From Actinomycetota bacterium (GTDB lineage: Bacteria; Actinomycetota; Acidimicrobiia; Acidimicrobiales; Poriferisodalaceae), in NCBI GenBank assembly GCA_014238065.1, contig JABABU010000008.1, forward strand, positions 1-64,000: 64,000 nucleotides of DNA. Direction: 5' to 3'. The position numbers were made by a program, and so were the translations under genes. Of this stretch, positions 8,720 through 18,400 are shown piece after piece. Below the pieces are notes generated by a model. The model did not search any database. It saw nothing but the letters and a program-made list of their open reading frames with translations, and was not told the DNA's origin. Position 1 is the stretch's first letter. Each line of letters opens with the position of its first letter.

Positions 8720-8845
8720 GTCGGAGGCGCCGAAGATGGTGTTGGCGCCGACCGCCTGATCATTGTTTTCCGGCGCGATGCCGCGCTGAGCCACGGCGTG
8801 AGTCGTGGCGTGATCGCCGCTGACCGGAGCCGCTACATTCGGGCT

Positions 8846-9070
8846 ATGGCCGATGAGTTCGATGTCGATGCAATGATCGAGAGGTTCAAGGAGCGTGCGA
8901 CAGCAGTTCGCAATCGTCCGCTTCCACCCATCGGCGGTGACGAGAGGAAGTTGTTCCTCGAGAACATGCAACGCGACTTCATGGACTTCGCCATCATCGG
9001 TGACACGACCGGTTCTCTCGAGAACGGGGTCCTGACGCTCACCGTCGATCTCAGCGGCGCCAACGAGTGA
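8846..9070 (+). CDS. Conserved-looking 74-aa protein of unknown function
   Basis: From ATG 8846 the product is a soluble 74-residue protein: an N-terminal charged helix (MADEFDVDAMIERFKERATAV), a central segment with GGDERKLFLENMQRDFMDFAIIGD, and a beta-rich end GVLTLTVDLSG. Codon use matches the neighbours (strong G/C at third positions), so I believe it is translated. No family is recognised. An upstream in-frame start at 8798 would add 16 residues of non-protein-like sequence. Confidence 0.6.
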   Translation: MADEFDVDAMIERFKERATAVRNRPLPPIGGDERKLFLENMQRDFMDFAIIGDTTGSLENGVLTLTVDLSGANE

Positions 9071-9396
9071 GATGGTTCTGCCCGGCGGTCAGGGTCGTCC
9101 AAAATTTCGCTCGTTGGCTGTCGCACGCGCAGCAGAACCGACGCTGTAACCCGGTTCGAGAGCTTTTCGATTCGGATTGGATCCATGAGGATGAAATGTC
9201 CGTGCTGTAGTTGCTACGCTCGGTGATCTCGAGTTCACCACGCGTATTGGTCAGTGCCTCGCAAGGGGTGGAAATCAAGAGCTGTGATCTTGGAATACGG
9301 GTCCGGTGACAATGGCGTCACTGGGACGTGAAAGTGTTCCGCTCGGTGACTCCGGGTGCGTGATTCCACTGAAAACCGAACTGAAAGTGATCGCCA
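9071..9396. other. Intergenic, no gene seen
   Basis: These 326 nt separate the 74-aa gene from the dehydrogenase. Short frames exist on both strands, but none has coding-like codon use. The region presumably holds the promoter of the dehydrogenase; no riboswitch or clear operator was recognised. Confidence 0.4.
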
Positions 9397-10629
9397 ATGA
9401 CGCCGATCGCATCCCAGCGGTACGTCGATGACGCCGCTGATCTGATCCATCTGTCCGACGAGCTGCGAGAGACACTCTCGATTCCACAGCGGGAGCTCAC
9501 GGTCCAGGTGCCACTGACGCTCGACGATGGAACGCATCGGATCCTTCAGGGATATCGCGTGCAGCACAACCGTGCCCGGGGCCCATACAAGGGTGGTATC
9601 CGCTACCACAGTGACGTTGATCTGGCCGAGACCAGGTCACTCGCTGGGTTGATGACGTGGAAGACCGCCCTGGTCGACATTCCGTTCGGAGGCGCCAAGG
9701 GCGGGGTCCGGGTCGATTCCACAGTGCTCAGCGATACCGAACTCGAGCGGCTCACCCGCCGGTTCACCGAGGCGCTGGGCGCAGCCATCGGCGTCTACCG
9801 GGACATTCCAGCTCCTGACGTCAATACTGACGCCAGGGTCATGGCATGGATCATGGACGAGTTCGCAAGCCGTGACTCCTACAGCCCAGCAGTCGTCACC
9901 GGAAAACCGGTGGAGCTCGGTGGAGCACCGGGCCGAGAGAGCGCAACTGGTCGCGGAGCCGTTGATGTGCTCGAAGCGCACCTGAACGCTCATGACTCGT
10001 GCCTCAGCGACGTGACCGTGGCCATTCAGGGATTCGGCAATGTCGGCTCGTGGATGGCTCGCACCCTCGATGAGCGCGGTGCCCGCGTCGTTGCAGTGAC
10101 AGATGTGTCTGGAGGCATGTACAACCCCAGTGGGCTTCATGTCGCCGCGCTGTTGGCTCACACTCGCAGCGGCGGACTACTTGCCGCGTTCGATGGGCAC
10201 GGCGACCACATCGCCAACCATGAATTCGTGGGCCTCGAAGCCGACGTTCTGGCCCCGGCAGCACTTGGACAAGTGATCGGGACCGAGAACGCGCACGAGG
10301 TGAAGGCGTCCATCGTGCTCGAGGGCGCGAACGATCCGACCTCGCCTGAGGCTGACGACATCCTCTCCGATCGAGACATCGTGGTCATCCCCGACATCCT
10401 CGCCAACGCCGGCGGCGTCACCGGCTCGTACTTCGAGTGGACGCAGAACATCCAGCAGTTCCAATGGACCGAGGACCGGTTCAATGACGAACTCCAGGGT
10501 CGTTTGAGCCGGGCGTATGAGAAGACGCTCGCAACGGCCCACGAACATGGTGTTTCTCTGCGCAGGGGCGCTTTCGCTCTCGGCGTCCAGCGTGTGGCCA
10601 GTGCCATCACGCTCCGCGGCCATCGCTGA
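9397..10629 (+). CDS. Glu/Leu/Phe/Val dehydrogenase (glutamate dehydrogenase type)
   Basis: The 410-aa protein has the full ELFV dehydrogenase pattern: GPYKGGIRYH, then LAGLMTWKTALVDIPFGGAKGG with the catalytic Lys, PAPDVNTD with the catalytic Asp, the Rossmann motif IQGFGNVGSW and the C-terminal NAGGVTGSYFEWTQN. It should interconvert 2-oxoglutarate plus ammonia and glutamate; NAD or NADP preference cannot be read confidently. It ends 18 nt before the convergent aldehyde dehydrogenase. A small imperfect hairpin (CTGAGTCGAC with GTCGACGTCAG, 10626-10651) could terminate both transcripts. Confidence 0.92.
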   Translation: MTPIASQRYVDDAADLIHLSDELRETLSIPQRELTVQVPLTLDDGTHRILQGYRVQHNRARGPYKGGIRYHSDVDLAETRSLAGLMTWKTALVDIPFGGAKGGVRVDSTVLSDTELERLTRRFTEALGAAIGVYRDIPAPDVNTDARVMAWIMDEFASRDSYSPAVVTGKPVELGGAPGRESATGRGAVDVLEAHLNAHDSCLSDVTVAIQGFGNVGSWMARTLDERGARVVAVTDVSGGMYNPSGLHVAALLAHTRSGGLLAAFDGHGDHIANHEFVGLEADVLAPAALGQVIGTENAHEVKASIVLEGANDPTSPEADDILSDRDIVVIPDILANAGGVTGSYFEWTQNIQQFQWTEDRFNDELQGRLSRAYEKTLATAHEHGVSLRRGAFALGVQRVASAITLRGHR

Positions 10630-10647
10630 GTCGACTTCAGGTCGACG

Positions 10648-12075
10648 TCAGATAGCGAAGCCACCGGTCTTGGTTTCGAGATACTCGTTGATGCCCTCGT
10701 GGCCGCCTTCGCGGCCGATACCCGAGTCACCCATTCCGCCGAAGGGCACCGAAGCCGAGGTGGGATTCACATCGTTGATGCCGATGATCCCGAATCGAAG
10801 GCCCTCGAAGGCCCGCAAGGCTGTGCTCATCTGGTTCGTGTAGACGTAGGCAGCCAGGCCGTAGTCCGTGTCGTTGGCCAGATCGATGACCTGGTCGACA
10901 TCGTCGTAGGAGATGACAGGTGCTACCGGTCCGAACGTTTCCTCCCGGTAGATCCGCATGTCCGGCGTGATGTCAGTAAGCACCGTAGGAGCAAAGAAGT
11001 GGCCAGCGGCGTGAGCTCCATCGGTCAGGCGGCCACCACCGACCGGGACGCCGGCGCCTCGCTCCCGAGCGTCCTCGACCTGTGCCTCGATCTTGGTGAC
11101 GGCGGCGTCGTTGACGAGCGGACCGACGCCGACGCCATCGTCCAGCCCGTTGCCGGTCTGCAGTCGACCCACACGTTGACAGATGGTCTCGTTGAAGGCG
11201 CCGACCTTGCTCTCGTGCACATACAGACGGTTGGGGCTGATACACGCTTGGCCTGCGTTGAGGAACTTCAGCGCCGCAGCGCCCTTCGCGGCATGTACCG
11301 GGTCGGCGTCCGGGAACACGATGAACGGAGCGTGGCCGCCGAGTTCGACCGATACTCGCTGGAGGTTGCCTGCTGCTCTCGCAGCCAGCATCTTGCCGAC
11401 TGCAGTCGAACCGGTGAAGGTCAGCTTCTTCACCCGGGCATCGGAGGTGAACACCTCACCGATGGGCCGTGGGTCAGACGCGGTCACCATGTTGACCACC
11501 CCGGCAGGGACGCCGGCATCGGCGAGAACTTCGAACACTGCCCTGGCACAGAGCGGGGTTGCCTCGGCAGGCTTGAGCACCATCGTGCACCCGGCGGCCA
11601 AGGCTGGTCCCATCTTTCTCGTCAACATCGAGATCGGGTAGTTCCACGGTGTGATCGCAGCCACGACGCCGACAGGCACCTTGACTGACAAGAACCGTTG
11701 GTTGGGCCGCTGCGACGGCAGCCACTCGCCGTGAACTCGCTTTGCTTCCTCGGCGAACCAGATGAGGAAGTCGGCCGCGTATTTGACCTCTGCACGAGAT
11801 GCTTTGATCGGTTTGCCCTGTTCGATGGTCATGAGCTCCGCCAGCTGTTCGGAGCGCTCTGTCATGAGTTCCCAGGCCCGGTACAGCAGCCGCGATCGCT
11901 CGTAGGCGGTTGTGTTCGACCAGTCGGTGAACGCGGCATCAGCGGCGTCGATGGCCGCTATCGCATCCGACGCGGCACCGTCTGGCATGTGGCCGATGAC
12001 ATCGCCCGTCGCCGGGTTCGTGACCTCGAAATGGGTGCCGCGGTGGGCCTCGACCCACTCGCCGTCGATGAACAT
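10648..12075 (-). CDS. NAD(P)-dependent aldehyde dehydrogenase, succinate-semialdehyde type
   Basis: This 475-aa enzyme oxidises an aldehyde to the acid. Visible motifs are ITPWNYPISMLTRK and VLKPAEATPLCA (cofactor binding), FTGSTAVGK, VSVELGGHAPFIVFPDAD with the catalytic Glu, NAGQACISPNRLYV with the catalytic Cys, and EETFGPVAPV. The sequence is closest in style to GabD-like succinate-semialdehyde dehydrogenases, but substrate is inference. The start is ATG 12075, preceded by the strong ribosome site GAGGAGGG. The frame remains open further upstream only because it runs antisense through the tRNA-Gly gene, a common source of false N-termini (MTGFEPATSTL-type). Confidence 0.92.
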   Translation of the reverse strand: MFIDGEWVEAHRGTHFEVTNPATGDVIGHMPDGAASDAIAAIDAADAAFTDWSNTTAYERSRLLYRAWELMTERSEQLAELMTIEQGKPIKASRAEVKYAADFLIWFAEEAKRVHGEWLPSQRPNQRFLSVKVPVGVVAAITPWNYPISMLTRKMGPALAAGCTMVLKPAEATPLCARAVFEVLADAGVPAGVVNMVTASDPRPIGEVFTSDARVKKLTFTGSTAVGKMLAARAAGNLQRVSVELGGHAPFIVFPDADPVHAAKGAAALKFLNAGQACISPNRLYVHESKVGAFNETICQRVGRLQTGNGLDDGVGVGPLVNDAAVTKIEAQVEDARERGAGVPVGGGRLTDGAHAAGHFFAPTVLTDITPDMRIYREETFGPVAPVISYDDVDQVIDLANDTDYGLAAYVYTNQMSTALRAFEGLRFGIIGINDVNPTSASVPFGGMGDSGIGREGGHEGINEYLETKTGGFAI

Positions 12076-12165
12076 GTGCAGACCCTCCTCATGCGAGAAC
12101 GGTTCAGGGTACGCGACTGCGACCCCGTTGGATCGAAAACAGCCGGTGCTACACTGACCGTCCCT

Positions 12166-12242
12166 GCGGATGTAGCTCAGTTGGCTAGAGCGCAACCTTG
12201 CCAAGGTTGAGGTCGCCGGTTCGAACCCGGTCATCCGCTCCA
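12166..12242 (+). tRNA. tRNA-Gly (GCC), CCA encoded
   Basis: A complete cloverleaf is present: acceptor GCGGATG with CATCCGC, D-arm GCTC/GAGC, anticodon stem CAACC/GGTTG around the loop TTGCCAA (anticodon GCC), T-arm GCCGG-TTCGAAC-CCGGT, discriminator T and an encoded CCA at 12240-12242. It is divergent from the aldehyde dehydrogenase. Confidence 0.97.
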
Positions 12243-12247
12243 CACAG

Positions 12248-12290
12248 ACCCCAGGTCATGCGCCCCAAACCGCAGGACCTGGGGTTCTGT
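12248..12290 (+). terminator. Rho-independent terminator of tRNA-Gly
   Basis: A ten-base-pair perfect stem, ACCCCAGGTC with GACCTGGGGT (12248-12257 and 12276-12285), lies a few nt after the tRNA and is followed by a T-rich stretch (TTCTGTCATTTT). Confidence 0.75.
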
Positions 12291-12661
12291 CATTTTCGAG
12301 TAGAGGAAACCGACCGACGGCCACTTCCGCCGTAGTTCCGATCTCTCCACCCGAGCAGTGGGCGATGCGGTCACGAGGACGTTCACCGAGAGCTGACTTG
12401 TGGGTGACCGCTGTACGGGTTCGTCGACGCGCTGCGGTCGCGAACTTCCGGTTTCAGTGCTGCCAATGCCGACCCGTCAGTGGGAGGAGACCGTGTGTGC
12501 GGATGTCCGCAGCGTCTCCGAGTCAAGGAACAGCGAAGAACGACGAATGCCTCGAAGCGGCGCCTCTGGGTGATCCTGCCATGCCGATGCCCGCCGACTC
12601 GACGCCGATCGCCATAGTGCCAATGCTGCGCTGAGGTGTCGAGGCGGTAGGTTCGGTGTTG
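12291..12661. other. Intergenic, no convincing gene
   Basis: Short frames here are Arg/Ser-rich and read like out-of-frame GC-rich DNA. I see no recognisable protein, RNA or repeat. The last 20 nt contain a GAGG stretch that may be the ribosome site of the LLM oxidoreductase. Confidence 0.4.
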
Positions 12662-13822
12662 ATGAAGATCGGCGTGTTCCTGTTTGCTGGCGTGGAGATG
12701 GACAACGTCGGTCCTGGTCCGCCCGACCCGACCGAACGGCGTTACGAGCCCCACGAGGTCTGGCACGCCACCGAGCAGATCATGGACGTCGGCGTCCTCG
12801 CCGACCGGCTCGGGTTCGAGTTCTTCATGTTCACCGAACATCACTTCCAGCACGAGGGTTACGAGGTCATCCCGAACTCGATCCTGCTCGGTTCGGTCCT
12901 GGCCGAACGGACCGAACAGATTCACATTGGCGCCATGTTCAACATCGTTCCGTTGTGGCACCCGGTGCGCCTTGCCGAGGACTTCGCCACGTTCGTGAAC
13001 CTGTCCGGCGGGCGAGCGATCCTGGGAGTCGGAAGGGGCACCGTGCAGCGCGAGTCGGTGCCGTTCGGCTCGAGCATCGCGAGCATCGAGGATCCAGAAG
13101 GTTCAGCGGAAGCAGACAGGCGAAACCGTGAGGCGTTCGTCGAGGCCATGGAGGTGGTACGACTCGCACTCGACAGCGACCGATTCAGCTACCACGGCGA
13201 TCACTTTGATCTTCCGCCACCCGGTATCGCCGATCGGGGCAGCATCGTCCAGGACCTGACGTTGATCCCGAGGCCGTTGCACCCGTACGAGATCTGGCAA
13301 CCCGTGACCTCGCCGCAGACGCTCGAATACGTGCCTCGCCAGGGCTTTCACGGTGTGTTCTGGCACGCCAACCATGCGTTGGTCGACGCGAACTGGGCCC
13401 GCTTCGGCGACGTCTACGAGCAGGCACACGGTAGGGAACTCGGACCAGGCGAGGGGCGCGTGCTCGTGGTCGACGTGTTCATCGGCGACACCCGCGAAGA
13501 GGCGCTCGCCGGTGCTCGACCTTCACATGACGAGTATTGGAAGTTCCTCGTTCCCTACGGTAGGACGGCCGGATACCGAGATCCCGACGGAAATCCGTAC
13601 CCATCGGACTTCGTTCCGACGCTTGAGCAGTCGATCGAACAGGGAGCATGGATGATCGGTACTCCCGAGCAGGTGGCCGAGGGAATCAACAGCCGGATCG
13701 AAGCCCTCGGCGGTGTCGAGAAACTTGCCGTCTTCCCGGTCTGCCTCAGCTTGTCGTACGACGTGTACCACGAGCAGGTCACCAGATTTGCCGAAGAGGT
13801 TCGGCCGCTGCTGAGGGAGTAG
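12662..13822 (+). CDS. LLM-class flavin-dependent oxidoreductase (luciferase-like)
   Basis: The 386-aa protein starts MKIGVFLF and has the bacterial luciferase-like TIM-barrel landmarks: FFMFTEHHFQHEG, IHIGAMFNIVPLWHPVRLAEDFATF, LSGGRAILGVGRG and a C-terminal IGTPEQVAEGINSRIEALGG. These enzymes use FMNH2 or F420H2 to oxidise organic substrates; F420 is common in this lineage, but the cofactor cannot be decided from sequence. Two additional start codons (GTG 12656, TTG 12659) lie directly upstream in frame; the ATG at 12662 gives the family-like N-terminus. It appears monocistronic. Confidence 0.9.
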   Translation: MKIGVFLFAGVEMDNVGPGPPDPTERRYEPHEVWHATEQIMDVGVLADRLGFEFFMFTEHHFQHEGYEVIPNSILLGSVLAERTEQIHIGAMFNIVPLWHPVRLAEDFATFVNLSGGRAILGVGRGTVQRESVPFGSSIASIEDPEGSAEADRRNREAFVEAMEVVRLALDSDRFSYHGDHFDLPPPGIADRGSIVQDLTLIPRPLHPYEIWQPVTSPQTLEYVPRQGFHGVFWHANHALVDANWARFGDVYEQAHGRELGPGEGRVLVVDVFIGDTREEALAGARPSHDEYWKFLVPYGRTAGYRDPDGNPYPSDFVPTLEQSIEQGAWMIGTPEQVAEGINSRIEALGGVEKLAVFPVCLSLSYDVYHEQVTRFAEEVRPLLRE

Positions 13823-13970
13823 AAGTCGATGTTCGACTCGCTCGCCCCTGGTCACCGAGTGATCGTGCAGACTCCTGCGTTCTCACCGACCTTGCTGTAG
13901 TCGAGGCCAACGGTTTCAGTGTTGTGAAGGCGGTAAATCTGGGTGTCCGGCGAGAGGGCATACTGAGAGC

Positions 13971-15368
13971 ATGACCGAACTCTGGGAACTGGGAGCACTC
14001 GAGTTGGCCGCGAAGATCCGCGCCAAGGAGGCTTCGAGCCGAGAGGTGCTCGATGCTCATCTTGAACGCGTCGACCATGTGAACGGCCATCTCAACGCCG
14101 TCGTCAGGGTACTCGCCGACGAGGCAACCGCCGCCGCGGAGGCGGCCGATGCAGCGGTGGCGGCCGGCGAGGAGCTGAGGCCCCTTCACGGTGTTCCCTG
14201 CTCCGTGAAGGAGAACATCGACGTAGCCGGAACACCGACCACGAATGGCCTCGAGGCACTGAAGGACGCCGTAGCTCCGATCGATGCCCCTTCAGTCGCG
14301 CGCATGCGTGCTGCCGGTGCAATCCCGTTCGCTCGCACCAACCTGCCCGATCTCGGCCTGCGTGTTCACACCGACTCTCAACTGCACGGTCTCACGCGCA
14401 ACCCATGGAACCCGGACGTGACGGCCGGTGGATCGAGTGGGGGCGAGGCAGCCGCGCTGGCGTCTGGCATGTCACCGATCGGGCTCGGGAACGACATCGG
14501 CGGATCTCTCCGCAACCCTGCGAACTGCTGTGGGGTCGCGTCGCTCAAACCGACAACCGGCGTGGTTCCCGAGGCAACAGTCATCCCTCCCGAAGACGCG
14601 TCGCTCGCACCACAGTTGATGGCGGTCGAAGGTCCGATGGCTCGTCGGGTCGCAGACCTCCGTGCGGGGTTCGAAGCGATCGCGGGCCAACACCTCCAGG
14701 ACCCGACGTCGTTGCCGGTGGTGCTGCGCGACGCTGCCGACGGCGAACGCATGCGAGTTGCGGTGCTCGCAGACCCTCCCGGTGGCGCGACCGATCCGGC
14801 CATCGCGGCGGTCATCCAATCGGTCGGGGACCGCCTGTCCGATTCCGGACACGATGTCGTGGAGGCCACGCCACCCGATTACGAGCAGATTCTCGAACTC
14901 TGGGCCGAGCTCCTGATCGCCGATGTGCGCCAGATGCGACCGATACTCGAGCAGTTGATGGGCGAAGGTGGACTGGCGGTGATAGCGCAGGTCGACGAGC
15001 AGCTTCCGCCGACGGATCTCGCTCGGCAGTATCAACTGCACGTCGACCGCTTTCGCCTGATGCGCGAGTGGAGTGCGTTCTACGTCGATCATCCTGTCGT
15101 GCTGAGCCCGACGTGGGCGCTCCCTGCCTTCGGCCACGACGCGGACATCGATGGCGGCGTCGACATGTTGGAGGTGATCCGCCCCGTCATGGCCGCGAAC
15201 TTCCTCGGCTTTCCATCGGCCGTCACCCCCGCTGGTCTTGCCAACGGCATGCCCGTCGGCGTGCAGGTGATGTGTGATCGATTCCACGACCCGCGATGCC
15301 TCACTGTTGCCGCCGAGATCGAATCGCTCGTCGGAATTCTCACCCCGATCGATCCGATCAGGGTCTGA
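13971..15368 (+). CDS. Amidase (amidase-signature family)
   Basis: The 465-aa protein carries the Ser-cisSer-Lys triad of amidase-signature enzymes: Lys in CSVKENID, the cis-Ser in TAGGSSGGEAAALA and the nucleophilic Ser in GNDIGGSLRNPANCCG. The N-terminal helix (SREVLDAHLERVDHVNGHLNAVV) is typical. It hydrolyses a carboxamide or related amide; there are no gatB/gatC neighbours, so it is unlikely to be GatA. It starts at ATG 13971, about 150 nt after the LLM gene, and converges on the ABC exporter gene. The C-terminal G-x-P-x-G-V-Q motif (NGMPVGVQVM) is intact. Confidence 0.9.
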   Translation: MTELWELGALELAAKIRAKEASSREVLDAHLERVDHVNGHLNAVVRVLADEATAAAEAADAAVAAGEELRPLHGVPCSVKENIDVAGTPTTNGLEALKDAVAPIDAPSVARMRAAGAIPFARTNLPDLGLRVHTDSQLHGLTRNPWNPDVTAGGSSGGEAAALASGMSPIGLGNDIGGSLRNPANCCGVASLKPTTGVVPEATVIPPEDASLAPQLMAVEGPMARRVADLRAGFEAIAGQHLQDPTSLPVVLRDAADGERMRVAVLADPPGGATDPAIAAVIQSVGDRLSDSGHDVVEATPPDYEQILELWAELLIADVRQMRPILEQLMGEGGLAVIAQVDEQLPPTDLARQYQLHVDRFRLMREWSAFYVDHPVVLSPTWALPAFGHDADIDGGVDMLEVIRPVMAANFLGFPSAVTPAGLANGMPVGVQVMCDRFHDPRCLTVAAEIESLVGILTPIDPIRV

Positions 15369-15434
15369 GCTACGGCTGCGGTGGCATTTGTCGGCCCGTC
15401 CAGGATCAGCGACTGACCTGTAGACCCAACCTGG

Positions 15435-18400
15435 TCACCTCGATGCGGCAGCAGTGAGCTGATGGGCGATGAGGCGTGCGTACAGGCCCTCGGCAGACAC
15501 AAGGTCGTCGTGAGTTCCGATTTGCTCGACGGAACCGCTATCCATGACGATGATCTGAGCTGCGTTCCGTACGGTCGAAAGGCGGTGAGCGATGATCATC
15601 GTTGTCCGGCCGGTCATGAGGGTCTCGAGCGATCGATGGACAGCGGCCTCATTCACCGCATCAAGATGTGATGTTGCTTCGTCGAGAATCAGCACCGGAG
15701 CGTCCTTCAGAAATGCTCTCGCTATGGCGACCCGCTGGCGTTGACCTCCGGACAGACGAACCCCCCGCTCCCCGACGTGGGTGTCGAGGCCATCGGGCAG
15801 CGTGGTGACGAAGTCTCTCAGAGAGGCCCGATCAATTGCTTCGTCCAATTCCTCCTGCGAGGCTTGTGGACGGGCCATCAGAACGTTGTTGGCCAAGGTG
15901 TCGTGGAAGAGATACGTCTCCTGACTCACCATTGCGACCTGCTCACGCAGGTCGCGAAGATCGAGATCCTTGAGGTCGTTTCCGAACAGACGGATGTGTC
16001 CGTCATTCGGGTCCCAGAACCGAAGAATCAGTTGTGCCGCAGTGGTCTTGCCGGCACCGGATGGTCCAACCAAGGCCACGACCGAACCTGCCGCGACCTC
16101 GAAGCTCACACCGGCGAGCGCATCGCGATCGGTTCCGGGGTACGCAAAGACGACGTTCTCGAAAGCGATGGCGGTCGGACTCTGCGAGCGATCGACGATG
16201 GTGGGTACGTCGGGTGACCGGACAGGTTCTGGTTCGGCGTGTACTTGGTGGAGGCGACGCGATGCGCCGAGCGTGTCTGCCAGCTGCCGTCCGACGTGGG
16301 CGATCTCAGAAACGGGCAGAAAAGACGCGAGCGCGAGCAGCGTGAGCAGAGGAAGTGTCGTCGCTGAGAGGTCGCCGCCGGACACGAGCGATGCACCGGT
16401 GACGACAACAGCCAAACCACCGAGACCGGTCACCACCTCGAGTAGCGAGGTCTGCAACGAAAGGTCGCGGTAGAACGGCATCCTGGCATCGACATGGCGC
16501 TGCATGCGGTCCATGAACGCCTGGCCTCTGACCTGCGATTGTTCGAAAGCGAGAACCTCGCCGAGGCCTTGGACCGTGTCGACTGCGAACGCGTTCAGGT
16601 CGCCGAGCGCTTCCCTGTCGCGGGAGCCCAGGTCATCGAGCCTGCGCCTCATCATGAGCGGGCTCACAGCAACGACGGCGAGGAAAGGCACGAGGGCAAC
16701 GGCCATGGGCCAGCCGAGTACGGCCAGGGTGACGAGCACGGCTGCCGGAACGAGCACCGCGACAAACGCCGGCGCAACCGTGTGCGCAAAGAAGTATTCG
16801 ACCATCTCGACGTCGTGGGTCGCCATTGCAACGAGATCACCCGTTCGACGCCGCACGAGGTACGCCGGTGCCAATCGATCGAGCTTCGCGAACAGTGCAA
16901 CTCGCATCTCGGCGAGCATGCGAAACGCCATGTCATGGGCGATCCACGACTCGAGCCAATGGAGGATTCCGGCCAGGGGAGCGGTCACCGCCAACGCCAC
17001 GAGCAACGCGCCGAAGGGCTCACCCTGTTTGACGGCAGCGACAACGAGAGCGCTCAGAACTCCGACACCGATGAGCGCAGCGACGCGCGTGACACCGAAG
17101 AAGAACGTGGCAGCCAGTTTCACCCGCCACGGCTTCACTTCCGAGAAGAGGTACCTGATGGCAGCAGACCAGGTCATCCCTTCGGCCCGGACGATGTCGG
17201 AGTCGGCTGCGTCGGAATGGACCCAACCATCTGCTGTTGGAGTTTCTGAGTCGGCGCCGGCCGACGCGGCGCTATTGCCAAGGGCTGTTGGCGACTCTTG
17301 AGCCACCTGTTCGCCCATCAACCGGTGATAGGTGCCCTCCAGCGCCATCAGGGAGTCGTGGTCTCCGGACTCGACCACGTCACCGGCTTCGAGCACGAGA
17401 ATGCGGTCAGCATTGATCACGCTCGACAGTCGGTGGGCGAACACCAGCGTGGTGCGACCAGTCATCAGCCTGTCGAGCGCCTCCTGGATGACGGCCTCGT
17501 TTTCTGCATCGACTGCCGACAGCGCTTCATCGAGTACCAGGACTGGTGCGTCGCGGAGCAGGGCGCGAGCAATCGCGACGCGCTGTCGTTGACCGCCTGA
17601 AAGTCTGATTCCTCGCTCGCCGATGACGGTGTCGTAGCCGTTCGGCAGCCCCATGATGAAGTCGTGGGCGTTCGCGTCCGCGGCGGCCGCCATCGCCTCG
17701 TCGAGGCTTGCACCGGGAGCTCCGAAACGGATGTTCTCGAGCACGGTCCCGTGGAACAGGAAGGTGTCCTGAGAAACAACGGCGATGGCGCCATAGTGAT
17801 CGGCAGCGCTGAGATCTCGCAGATCGTGGCCGCCGACCAGGACACGTCCTGCGTCTGGATCGTGAAAGCGCAGTAGCAGACGCACCATCGTGCTCTTGCC
17901 GGCTCCGCTGGGGCCAACGACGCCAACGCGATCGCCAGGTTCGAGTGTGACTTTCAGCCCGCGCAACGTCGGTTCTTCGACGCCTGGATAGGTGAAGTCG
18001 ACGTTCTCGAAGGTGACGCTCGCGGTAAGGCTGTCGCCGACGTCGACTGGCGCTGCGCTGCGCTCGACGCGTGGCGTGGCATCGAGAACTTCGAAGATGC
18101 CTTGGGCAGCTGACATTCCCATCATGCCGTTGTGCAGCAATGCCCTGAGGTCGCGTTGTGGTCGAAACACCTCGATACCAGCCATGAGAACGATCAGCAG
18201 CGTGCCGATTTCCATGTGGCCGGCCTCGACGCGGTAGGCCCCGACTGCGAGAGCTGACGCTGCCCCAAGGGCAAGACCGGTGTCGGTTATGCCGCGGGTC
18301 AGAGAGTTCGTGGCGAGAACCCACATGGTGCTCCGGAACACCTCGTGGGCACGCTCTGCGAGCTTTCCTCCTTGGGCCTCGCTCTGCCCGAAGGCCTTGA

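Noticed and set aside
12076-12243. Long N-terminal extension of the aldehyde dehydrogenase (MTGFEPATS-like).
   Set aside because: It is antisense to the tRNA-Gly gene, and a strong ribosome site precedes ATG 12075.
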